Shown: positions 35,060-42,416 of the stretch, in pieces
How positions within the stretch are numbered: position 1 is the stretch's first letter
Layout: every line of letters begins with the position of its first letter
Assembly (NCBI RefSeq): GCF_000341225.1
Contig: NZ_ANAC01000010.1
Coordinates: 496,001-560,000, forward strand
Source: Nocardiopsis alba DSM 43377
GTDB taxonomy: Bacteria; Actinomycetota; Actinomycetes; Streptosporangiales; Streptosporangiaceae
DNA length: 64,000 bases
Reading direction: 5' to 3'
The notes under the pieces: generated by a model
Database searches by the model: none
Seen by the model: the letters and a program-made list of their open reading frames with translations, nothing else
What the model was told of the DNA's origin: nothing
Made by a program: the position numbers and the translations under genes

Positions 35060-36193
35060 GTGACACACGCCGGAGCGGTGACCGTGACCCGGATCGTCGA
35101 ACTCGAACTGGTACGACTGCGGCCGTCACCGGTGGGGCGAGGCGCGGACGGTTCGGTCCCGGTCCTGGTCAGGGTGTCCGACGGCGTCTTCGACGGCTGG
35201 GGCGAGGTCCCCGGGGCCACACCCGGACAGTGGGAGGCGCTCACCCGCGACTTCGGACCCGCGTTGGTGGATCATCCATGGCGGCGGCCGACCGAGGCGG
35301 CCGAGGCCTTCGCCGATCTGCCCTGGGATCCCGCCCTGGTGGGGGCGTTGGACACCGCCTGCTGGGATCTGTGGAGTCGTCAGCGCTCCACTCCCCTGGC
35401 CCACGCCCTGGGCGGGTCGCGCACGGCCCTGACCGCCGGGGTCACCCTGCCGCGCCAGGTCTCCCTGGAGTCGGCCGTCACCGAGGTGAACCGCCAGGTC
35501 GGCGCCGGTTTCCGCCGGATCAGGCTGGAGATCGAGCCGGGGTGGGACGTCGAGGTGGTCCGCGCGGTCCAGGCCACTTTCCCCTTCTTGGTGCTCCAGG
35601 TGGACGCGGGCGGACGATATTCCGATTCCGAGTCCGACATGGACGCGCTCCGGTCCCTCGATTCCCTGGGATTGTTGGCCATCGAGGACCCCTTCGACCC
35701 CGAGGATCTGGCCGCCTACGGGCGGTTCGCGGCCGAGGCGCGTACGTCGGTGGCCCTGTACCGCCCGCTCTCCTCGTTGGGAGACCTGGTCGAGGCGATC
35801 CGGGCCGAGGCCGGTGACGTGGTCCACGTCGACCCGTCCCGCTTGGGCGGGTTGACGGCCGCCCGACGCGCGGTGGACCTGGCGGTGGACGCGGGCCGGA
35901 AGGTCTGGTGCGGGTCCTCGGCCCGTACCGGTGTGGGCCGCGCCGCGACGGTGGCCCTGGCCTCGCTGACCGGTGTGAGCCTGCCCGTGGAGATGCCCCG
36001 TGCCGGCCTCCGGGGGCGCGACCTGGTGCTCCCGCCCGTGCGGGCGCACGACGGCGTGGTTCCGGTGCCGTTGACCGAGAGCGGGTCCGGGCACGCCCCC
36101 GACCCGGGTCTGCTGCCCGGATGGACGGCGCGATCCGTGATCCTGGGTTCTCGTGGCACCGACGCCTCCGACCGGCCCACCCGCGGCGGCTGA
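35060..36193 (+). CDS. Enolase-superfamily (OSBS/N-acylamino acid racemase-like) protein lacking catalytic lysines
   Basis: A 377-aa protein aligning over its full length with o-succinylbenzoate synthase/N-acylamino acid racemase, for example GFRRIRLEIEPGWDVEVVRA, LLAIEDPFDPEDL, WCGSSARTGVGRAATVALAS. In active members the motif reads RIKLKIEPGW. Here KxK is Arg155/Glu157, the third metal ligand Asp (LDES) is Tyr234 in VALYRPL, and the second catalytic Lys (NIKPxRxGG) is Asp258 in VHVDPSRLGG. Metal ligands Asp182 and Glu209 remain. Both acid-base residues are gone, so OSBS (MenC) or racemase activity is not expected. GTG start at 35060, 9 nt after GAGGTG. Labelling this gene menC would probably be wrong. 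Confidence 0.82.
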   Translation: MTHAGAVTVTRIVELELVRLRPSPVGRGADGSVPVLVRVSDGVFDGWGEVPGATPGQWEALTRDFGPALVDHPWRRPTEAAEAFADLPWDPALVGALDTACWDLWSRQRSTPLAHALGGSRTALTAGVTLPRQVSLESAVTEVNRQVGAGFRRIRLEIEPGWDVEVVRAVQATFPFLVLQVDAGGRYSDSESDMDALRSLDSLGLLAIEDPFDPEDLAAYGRFAAEARTSVALYRPLSSLGDLVEAIRAEAGDVVHVDPSRLGGLTAARRAVDLAVDAGRKVWCGSSARTGVGRAATVALASLTGVSLPVEMPRAGLRGRDLVLPPVRAHDGVVPVPLTESGSGHAPDPGLLPGWTARSVILGSRGTDASDRPTRGG

Positions 36194-36293
36194 GGGATCC
36201 CGCGCCTTCACGGCCCGGACCCCGTCGGATAGGGTGGCGCGCACCACAGGGCCCCGCGACCGGGCCCGCCCCCGAGTGGAGCGTGGAGGCGCG

Positions 36294-36782
36294 ATGCGCG
36301 TGTTCGCCGACATCGACGAGGTCGTCGCCGCCCAGGGCGAACATCTCGGCCGTACCGACTGGCTCACCATCGACCAGACGCGTATCGACCGATTCGCCGA
36401 CGCGACGGAGGACCACCAGTGGATCCACCTCGACGCCGAACGCGCGGCCGAGGGCCCCTTCGGCGCCACCATCGCGCACGGATTCCTGTCGCTGTCGCTG
36501 CTGCCGTACTTCGCCCGGAACCTGTTCACGCTCGTCGAGAAGCCGGCCATGTCCATCAACTACGGGCTGAACCGGGTGCGTTTCCTTCGTCCCGTGACCG
36601 TGGGCTCGCGTGTACGCGACTCCGTGGACCTGAGGGAGGTGACCCGGACCGACAAGGGATATCTGGTCACCACCGGGCACACCGTGGAGATCGAGGGCTC
36701 CGACCGTCCCGCGCTGGTCGCGGAGAGTCTGGCGCTCTGGGTCCGAAGGTCCTCCGCGGAGCGTGAGGGCTCTTCCTCCTGA
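36294..36782 (+). CDS. MaoC-family (R)-hydratase-like protein
   Basis: A single hot-dog domain of 162 aa. It carries the hydratase-2 signature: TIDQTRIDRFADATEDHQWI with the catalytic Asp and His, then the overhang segment GPFGATIAHGFLSLSLLPYF. This short form resembles NodN/MaoC-like proteins that hydrate trans-2-enoyl-CoA, probably as dimers. ATG at 36294, 4 nt after GGAGG. About 100 bp downstream of the OSBS-like gene on the same strand. Pathway unknown. Confidence 0.88.
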   Translation: MRVFADIDEVVAAQGEHLGRTDWLTIDQTRIDRFADATEDHQWIHLDAERAAEGPFGATIAHGFLSLSLLPYFARNLFTLVEKPAMSINYGLNRVRFLRPVTVGSRVRDSVDLREVTRTDKGYLVTTGHTVEIEGSDRPALVAESLALWVRRSSAEREGSSS

Positions 36783-36788
36783 ACGCAT

Positions 36789-36826
36789 CGGTCCCCGGGT
36801 CGGAGGGGACTCCGACCCGGGGACCG
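36789..36826. terminator. Bidirectional terminator between MaoC and glycosyltransferase genes
   Basis: Perfect 16-bp stem (cggtccccgggtcgga with tccgacccggggaccg) and loop ggggac, 6 nt after the MaoC stop and 13 nt beyond the stop of the convergent glycosyltransferase. Confidence 0.85.
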
Positions 36827-36839
36827 TGGACCTCGTGGT

Positions 36840-38531
36840 TCAGCGGGCGATGCGGCGCAGGATCCGACGGGTGAGCCCGGGCGTGAACCAACGGAGCTTG
36901 CGTTCGGCGCGTTCGGCCCGACGGCGCATCCGGTCGCCCCGCACCGTGGCCTGTTCCAGCCGGGCCCGCAGCCGTTCCACCGACTCCTCCGGTTCCTCCG
37001 AGGAGCCCTTGACACCCTCCAACTCGGCCTCTTCCGGGCCCGAGGCGACGACGATGTCGGTGGCGGGGGTCCAGTGGATCCCGTACACCTCCTCCACCAG
37101 CCGGTCCAGCTTCTCGCCCTCGGCCTCCGGGGCCAGGTGACGCGCCCTTTCGAAGGCCGCCACACGTTCGAGACGCAGCACGCCCTCCTTCGCCCTGAGC
37201 GCGCCGGGCAGCGGAGCGCACAGGAGGCCCGCCCCGGAGGAGTCGCACGCCCGGATCAGCTCGGCCAGGGCATCGGACGAGGTGGGCGGTCCCGCCTCCA
37301 TGTACAGACGGAAGGGCACGCGCGGGTCGGTCTCCGGGGGCTCCTCGACGAACCGGACCCTCGGGTCGCCCCGGAAGGTCTCGTGGATCAGCCTCAGGTC
37401 CAGGGACTCCTCCTGAAGAGGAGAGCGCCGTCCGTCGTGCAGTCGCGACCACGACCCGACCATCCACAGGCGCAGGTCCGGGGTGGAACCGCCGAGCAGG
37501 GCCGAGGCCGTGGTGTCGACCTCCTCCAGGGTCCGCTCGGCCACGTCCAGCACGACGTCGACCAGCGGGACCTCCCACTGGCGATCGGGGCGTTTACGGC
37601 GCAGGTGGAAGTCGGGCACCCGGTTGGAGACATAGGGGCTCCGGTAGCGGGTGCCCGCGTTCCTCTGTTCCTGCATCTGTGAGCGGCCCAGGTGCCAACT
37701 GCTCGTGTCCTCGTCCGGGACGAACACCGCGCCCCGTTGGGCGAGACGGTGACCGAACTCGCTGTCGCCGCCCAGCACCAGCTCGGGAGCCATGCCCCCG
37801 GCCGCGTCGAACAGCGAACGGTGCAACGAACCGGTCGCGCCGACGTAGACCTTGAACCCCTCGTGGCCGGCAGAGCGCAGCCGGTCGGTACGGGCGATGA
37901 ACCTCTCGACCCAGTGCGGGTCGGCGGAGTCGCGGTCGAAGAGACGATCCGCCCGCCCCGCCGCGACCTCCTCGTACACGTATTCCGGTACGAGGGCGGA
38001 CGGGTCGAAGTCGACGAACAGCTTGTGCCCCATGACGACGGTGTAATCGGCCTGATGGTGCCAGCGCATCTGGGACTCCACATGCTCCCGATACACCAAC
38101 ATGTCGGCGTCCAAACGCAACACCACCTGACCCGACGACACCCCCACACCCGTATTCACCGCATGAGCCGAACCCCAACCACCCTCGGCCGACACCACCA
38201 ACCGCGTATTCTCCGGCCGCACACGAGGCAACACCAACGGCTCAGGACTCCCATCGTCCACCACGACCACCTCCATGAGATGAGCCGGATAACTCTGAGC
38301 CGCCAACGAAGCCAACACCAACGCCAACTTCTCCGAACCACCATGAGCCGGAACCACCACACTCACCGACAACGACGGCTCCCACCCACCCAACGGGGGT
38401 ACGGGCAGCGCGGTGTAGTCGTTGCGATGGACGATCGGTCGGCGAAGCGGGCCGGACTGTTCCGGGATCGATGCGGTCTGCACTGTGTTCTCCGCGCCCT
38501 TGCGGGTGGAGGTGTTGTCGGCGGTGGTCAA
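36840..38531 (-). CDS. Family 2 glycosyltransferase, short form, copy 2
   Basis: A 563-aa GT-A enzyme. The GT2 domain spans about residues 50-300: SVSVVVPAHGGSEKLALVLA, VVVVDDGSPEPL, the donor-metal site VLRLDADMLVYREHVE, GATGSLHRSLFDAAGG and LGGDSEFGHRLAQRGA (acceptor/base region). A second, less clear domain and an Arg-rich tail (ERKLRWFTPGLTRRILRRIA) follow; no membrane helix. The ATG overlaps the stop of the 685-aa glycosyltransferase (ATGA). Paralogue of the gene at 40755-42416. Positions 38059-38399 are identical to that copy and use atypical codons. Likely builds a surface polysaccharide or wall glycan; the sugar is unknown. Confidence 0.88.
   Translation of the reverse strand: MTTADNTSTRKGAENTVQTASIPEQSGPLRRPIVHRNDYTALPVPPLGGWEPSLSVSVVVPAHGGSEKLALVLASLAAQSYPAHLMEVVVVDDGSPEPLVLPRVRPENTRLVVSAEGGWGSAHAVNTGVGVSSGQVVLRLDADMLVYREHVESQMRWHHQADYTVVMGHKLFVDFDPSALVPEYVYEEVAAGRADRLFDRDSADPHWVERFIARTDRLRSAGHEGFKVYVGATGSLHRSLFDAAGGMAPELVLGGDSEFGHRLAQRGAVFVPDEDTSSWHLGRSQMQEQRNAGTRYRSPYVSNRVPDFHLRRKRPDRQWEVPLVDVVLDVAERTLEEVDTTASALLGGSTPDLRLWMVGSWSRLHDGRRSPLQEESLDLRLIHETFRGDPRVRFVEEPPETDPRVPFRLYMEAGPPTSSDALAELIRACDSSGAGLLCAPLPGALRAKEGVLRLERVAAFERARHLAPEAEGEKLDRLVEEVYGIHWTPATDIVVASGPEEAELEGVKGSSEEPEESVERLRARLEQATVRGDRMRRRAERAERKLRWFTPGLTRRILRRIAR
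37304..37391 (-). repeat. 88-bp tract identical to 41186-41273
   Basis: Inside the C-terminal part of the short glycosyltransferase, an 88-bp run is identical to the paralogue, while flanking codons differ at many positions. Its base composition is normal for the window. A further 81-bp identical run lies at 37763-37843 (partner 41645-41725). Confidence 0.85.
38059..38399 (-). repeat. 341-bp identical, codon-atypical block (copy 2)
   Basis: Every base matches 41941-42281. Within it leucine is mostly TTG, alanine often GCT, histidine CAT, glycine GGT, tyrosine TAT and asparagine AAT. The neighbours use CTG/CTC, GCC, CAC, GGC, TAC and AAC. G+C is about 62% by hand count. It encodes the N-terminal GT2 nucleotide-binding half up to just past the DxD motif. 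Confidence 0.95.
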
Positions 38532-40585
38532 CGGTGTCCTCCCGTGGTGGTCGTCGACGGCCTGCCCTCACGGGCGGACGGCACGGAGAGCGTCGTCTCG
38601 GGCACGGTCTCCGAGCCCAGCGGGCGGGGTTCGCCCTCCAACAGGGCGCTGGGACGCCAACCGGACCACTGCCTGCTGTTACGTCGCAGGAAGTACCCCA
38701 TGTCGGCCCCCCAGGTGTGCCCCTCCCCCGCCCGGCGCAGCAGGTATCCCAGGCCGTGGGTGCGGTAGATCCGCCCTCCGTGACGGCGGACGGCCAAGAG
38801 CAGTTGGCTGTCGATCGCCCGGGGCAGCGGGCGGAACCCTCCGACGTCGATGAGCACCGATCGATCGATGACGATCGTGCTGCCCACCACGTCCGGTGAC
38901 GGCTTCTCCGTCTGGTAGCTGCGCCACACCGTCAGGTCCAGTTCCTGGAGGTAGACCAGGTCCTGGGTGATCCCGACGACGTCGGCCCCGGAGTAGGTCC
39001 GCGCCATGAGCATGTCGGCCAGGTGGTCGGGGCCGTACCAGTCGTCGTCGTCCCACTTGGCGATGACGGTCCCGCTCGCGCGGTCGGCCGCGTCGTTGAG
39101 GACGGCGCCGAACACCTGGTCCCCGGGGGCCTCGTGCACGGTGATCGGGATCCCCGACGCGGAGAACTCCCGTACCGCCGACCGCACTTCGGGCAGGTCG
39201 GCCGAGAAGCCGTGCAGGGCCAGCACCAGTTCGAAGCGGACATCGCGTTGGCGGACCACCTGGGCGAGGGCGAAGCCGACGAGTTCCGGCCGGCGGGTGC
39301 ACAGCATGACCGTGACCAGGGGCTCGGGAGGCGTCGGAACGCCCGCGCCGGCGGCCAGGGCGGACCAGCGGGCGGCGCGCCCGTGGGTCCCCAGGGCGGC
39401 ACGACGCAGTCGAACGCTGTGCTCCTCCCGGGTGAGAGGGTCGGCGAGGCCCCGCTCCTCGACCGAGGTGAGCAGATCGATCAGGGGGCGCCCCAGCGAT
39501 GACGCCCAGGGCGGGACGGGGCCGGAGACCAACGGCACGCCCGCGGCCGCCAACGAGGCCACGGCCCGCACCATGGAGACCGGTCCCACCTGCCCGGACC
39601 AGTTCACGCGGACGCCGCGCAGGTAGCGGACCCGGCCGACGTCCAGATCGGTCACGGTGCCGTGTTCGGGGACGGTGAACAGGACCTTGCGTCCCTCGGA
39701 CAGGGCCGTACGATCCCCGTGGTCTCCGAGGTCGCCCATGGGACCACCGGCCTTCTTGGTGAAGCCGATGGGGTTGACGAAGCGTTCGTCGATGGGCGGG
39801 ATCGTGTGCGTGTCGAAGGAACCCGTCCGGTGCGGATCCTCGCCCGCCTCCGTGATCGTGATCCGGGGCCGCGAGGTGGTGGGGACGTCCAGATGGGGGA
39901 CGACCGGGTCCTCCCAGACCGGCAGGGCCCCCTCGTCGGTGCGCAGGACCACATCGGCCACGGGCGAGACCCGACGCAACGGGACGGGGCCGGTGGCGGT
40001 CACCCCGGTGGAGGCGATGTCGCCGGGACGCCACAGGCACCCCTCCCGCCCGTGGACGGCGGCGAGAGGGAGGACACGACGGCCGCGACGTCCTCCCCTG
40101 GTGCCGTGGACGACGCAGTCGAGGGCCAGGGCGGTCTCGACGGAGTTGGGGAAGAAGAGTTCGCAGACCCAGCCTCTGCGGCCGAGTCGACGTACCCGCG
40201 CTTCGAGGAGGTCGTTCCACTCGTCGATGCCGGGCGGGGTCGGCAGAAGGGGCCCTTGGTGGCCCGGGGTGTCGGCCACCGCCGCGAGCAGGTGCACGGT
40301 GGGAGGGAGTGCGGTGGCGACCGTCAGGACACGGCCCAGGTCGGTGAGGCTGGCGGCCACGACCGCGACCAGGCCCACGGCCTCGGGCTCCCCCTCGCCG
40401 CCCACCCCGGGTATCTCGATCGGGTCGCCCGGGCGGTGGGCGTCCAGGTCGACGAGCAGGTCGCCGGAGCGCAACCGGAGCGAAGCGAGTTCACGCCTGG
40501 CCGTCGTCGGGTCCCCGGTATGACACAGGACCGCGGGTTCGGCACCGCGTGTACGTAGGGCCTGACGGACGACGGAGGTGATCAT
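38528..40585 (-). CDS. Family 2 glycosyltransferase, long form, copy 2
   Basis: A 685-aa protein with the GT2 domain at the C-terminal side (about residues 425-650): VTVMLCTRRPELVGFALAQV, ELVLALHGFSADLPEV, the DxD-type metal site AKWDDDDWYGPDHLADML, VIDRSVLIDVGGFRPLPRAI and GLGYLLRRAGEGHTWGADM. The first 400 residues (GWVCELFFPNSVETALALDC; VRYLRGVRVNWSG) belong to no family I can name and may be a second transferase-like or acceptor domain. GAGG lies 7 nt before the ATG. Forms a coupled pair with the short glycosyltransferase; the same pair is repeated at 40755-44467. Cytosolic by sequence. Confidence 0.86.
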   Translation of the reverse strand: MITSVVRQALRTRGAEPAVLCHTGDPTTARRELASLRLRSGDLLVDLDAHRPGDPIEIPGVGGEGEPEAVGLVAVVAASLTDLGRVLTVATALPPTVHLLAAVADTPGHQGPLLPTPPGIDEWNDLLEARVRRLGRRGWVCELFFPNSVETALALDCVVHGTRGGRRGRRVLPLAAVHGREGCLWRPGDIASTGVTATGPVPLRRVSPVADVVLRTDEGALPVWEDPVVPHLDVPTTSRPRITITEAGEDPHRTGSFDTHTIPPIDERFVNPIGFTKKAGGPMGDLGDHGDRTALSEGRKVLFTVPEHGTVTDLDVGRVRYLRGVRVNWSGQVGPVSMVRAVASLAAAGVPLVSGPVPPWASSLGRPLIDLLTSVEERGLADPLTREEHSVRLRRAALGTHGRAARWSALAAGAGVPTPPEPLVTVMLCTRRPELVGFALAQVVRQRDVRFELVLALHGFSADLPEVRSAVREFSASGIPITVHEAPGDQVFGAVLNDAADRASGTVIAKWDDDDWYGPDHLADMLMARTYSGADVVGITQDLVYLQELDLTVWRSYQTEKPSPDVVGSTIVIDRSVLIDVGGFRPLPRAIDSQLLLAVRRHGGRIYRTHGLGYLLRRAGEGHTWGADMGYFLRRNSRQWSGWRPSALLEGEPRPLGSETVPETTLSVPSAREGRPSTTTTGGHR

Positions 40586-40710
40586 CGGGCAACCTCGGGC
40601 GTGTAGGCGAGACTGTGGTCACCCGTCGAGACGGGCCAAACACAGAGTGCCACAATGATCACGGTTGGTGACTTTTACGAAGGGGTGTGTCGTCCTCGCC
40701 CTTTCACGAG

Positions 40711-40744
40711 GACGGGCCGCGGAGCGGTCGCCCCACGGCCCGTC
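40711..40744 (-). terminator. Stem-loop after glycosyltransferase module 1
   Basis: gacgggccg (40711-40719) pairs with cggcccgtc (40736-40744), 10 nt past the stop at 40755. A second small hairpin (gtcctcg/cgaggac) follows. Together they would separate module 1 from module 2, whose own promoter would then lie in 40586-40710. Confidence 0.5.
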
Positions 40745-40754
40745 ACCCCGTCGT

Positions 40755-42416
40755 TCAGCGGGCGATCCGGCGCAGGACCCTGCGCCCCAGGCCCGGGGTG
40801 AACCAACGGAGCTTGCGTTCGGCCCTCTGGGCACGGGCACGCATACGGTCGGCCTCGACCAGGGCCTTGTCCAGCCTCTGCTGGAGTACCTCGGGCCGCG
40901 CCGTCGGGGTCTCCTCACCCTCGTCGACCGCCAGGAAGCGCTCCCCCGGGATCCAGTGGGTGCCGTGCGTCTCCTCCACGACCCGGTCCAGGTCGGCACC
41001 CTCGGCCTCGGGCTCCAGGTGACGGGCTCGGGCGTAGGCGGAGCCGCGCTCCAGACGCAACAGCCCGTCCCCCGCACGGGTGGCGCCGGGCAGCGGGGCG
41101 CACAGGAGGCCCGCCCCCTCCTTGTCGATCTCCTTGACCAGGTCGGCCACGGCCGTGGATCCGAGAGCGGGCCCGCCCCCGAGGAACAGACGGAAGGGCA
41201 CGCGCGGGTCGGTCTCCGGGGGCTCCTCGACGAACCGGACCCTCGGGTCGCCCCGGAAGGTCTCGTGGATCAGTCGGGGGTCGAGGAGCTCGTCGTCCAA
41301 GGGCCTGCGGCGCTCGTCGTTCAGCCGTGACCAGGGACCCAGGAGCCACAGGCGCAGGTCCGGGGTGGAACCGTCCAGCAGTGCGGAGACCGTGGTGTCG
41401 ACCTCCTCGAGGGTCCGTTCCGCGGTGTCGACGACGACGTCGACCAGCGGGACCTCCCACTGGCGGTCGGGGCGCTTGCGGCGCAGGTGGAAATCGGGCA
41501 CCCGGTTGGAGACATAGGGGCTCCGGTAGCGGGTGCCGGCGTCGCGTCGGGTCTGCATCTGTGAGCGGCCCAGGTGCCAACTGCTCGTGTCCAGGTCCGG
41601 GACGAACACCGCGCCCTGCTGCGCCACACGGTAGGCGAACTCGGTGTCGCCGCCCAGCACCAGCTCGGGAGCCATGCCCCCGGCCGCGTCGAACAGCGAA
41701 CGGTGCAACGAACCGGTCGCGCCGATGAACACCTTGTAGGAGAGTCGACCGGCGGTCCTCAGCCGATCGTGCTGACCGATCAGACGTTCCACCCAGTGCG
41801 GGTCGGCAGAATCACGGTCGAAGAGACGATCCGCCCGCCCCGCCGCGACCTCGTCGCGCACGTACTCGGGGGTCATCGCCGCGGGATCGAAGTCGACGAA
41901 CAGCTTGTGCCCGAGGGCCACTCCATAGTCGATGAGGTGATGCCAGCGCATCTGGGACTCCACATGCTCCCGATACACCAACATGTCGGCGTCCAAACGC
42001 AACACCACCTGACCCGACGACACCCCCACACCCGTATTCACCGCATGAGCCGAACCCCAACCACCCTCGGCCGACACCACCAACCGCGTATTCTCCGGCC
42101 GCACACGAGGCAACACCAACGGCTCAGGACTCCCATCGTCCACCACGACCACCTCCATGAGATGAGCCGGATAACTCTGAGCCGCCAACGAAGCCAACAC
42201 CAACGCCAACTTCTCCGAACCACCATGAGCCGGAACCACCACACTCACCGACAACGACGGCTCCCACCCACCCAACGGGGGCGGAGAGAGCACCGCGTGG
42301 TCGTTGCGGCGCACCCTCGGCTGCGCGCTCATGTCCACCGCGCCCCGGGGCAGGGGCGACCCCGGTGAGGTCGTCCCGGCCACGGCGGGGGCGGTGTGCT
42401 CTTCGGTACTGGTCAT
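40755..42416 (-). CDS. Family 2 glycosyltransferase, short form, copy 1
   Basis: A 553-aa paralogue of the 36840-38531 gene with the same layout: a variable N-terminal 40 residues, a GT2 domain (SVSVVVPAHGGSEKLALVLA, VLRLDADMLVYREHVE, GATGSLHRSLFDAAGG, LGGDTEFAYRVAQQGAVFVP), a middle domain, and a basic tail (ERKLRWFTPGLGRRVLRRIA). The two proteins differ throughout the tail region but are identical in the N-terminal GT2 core because of the shared 341-bp block. The ATG overlaps the stop of the long-form partner (ATGA). Probably acts with that partner in assembling a surface glycan. Confidence 0.88.
   Translation of the reverse strand: MTSTEEHTAPAVAGTTSPGSPLPRGAVDMSAQPRVRRNDHAVLSPPPLGGWEPSLSVSVVVPAHGGSEKLALVLASLAAQSYPAHLMEVVVVDDGSPEPLVLPRVRPENTRLVVSAEGGWGSAHAVNTGVGVSSGQVVLRLDADMLVYREHVESQMRWHHLIDYGVALGHKLFVDFDPAAMTPEYVRDEVAAGRADRLFDRDSADPHWVERLIGQHDRLRTAGRLSYKVFIGATGSLHRSLFDAAGGMAPELVLGGDTEFAYRVAQQGAVFVPDLDTSSWHLGRSQMQTRRDAGTRYRSPYVSNRVPDFHLRRKRPDRQWEVPLVDVVVDTAERTLEEVDTTVSALLDGSTPDLRLWLLGPWSRLNDERRRPLDDELLDPRLIHETFRGDPRVRFVEEPPETDPRVPFRLFLGGGPALGSTAVADLVKEIDKEGAGLLCAPLPGATRAGDGLLRLERGSAYARARHLEPEAEGADLDRVVEETHGTHWIPGERFLAVDEGEETPTARPEVLQQRLDKALVEADRMRARAQRAERKLRWFTPGLGRRVLRRIAR
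41186..41273 (-). repeat. 88-bp tract identical to 37304-37391
   Basis: Partner of the identical run in the other short glycosyltransferase. Normal base composition. Confidence 0.85.
41941..42281 (-). repeat. 341-bp identical, codon-atypical block (copy 1)
   Basis: Exact copy of 38059-38399, offset by 3882 bp. Identity ends abruptly at both sides: the base before and the base after the block differ, and the proteins diverge at once. Confidence 0.95.

Noticed and set aside
38041..38400. Insertion sequence or transposon as the cause of the identical block
   Set aside because: The block encodes in-frame glycosyltransferase residues in both genes, has no terminal inverted repeats, no target duplication and no transposase.
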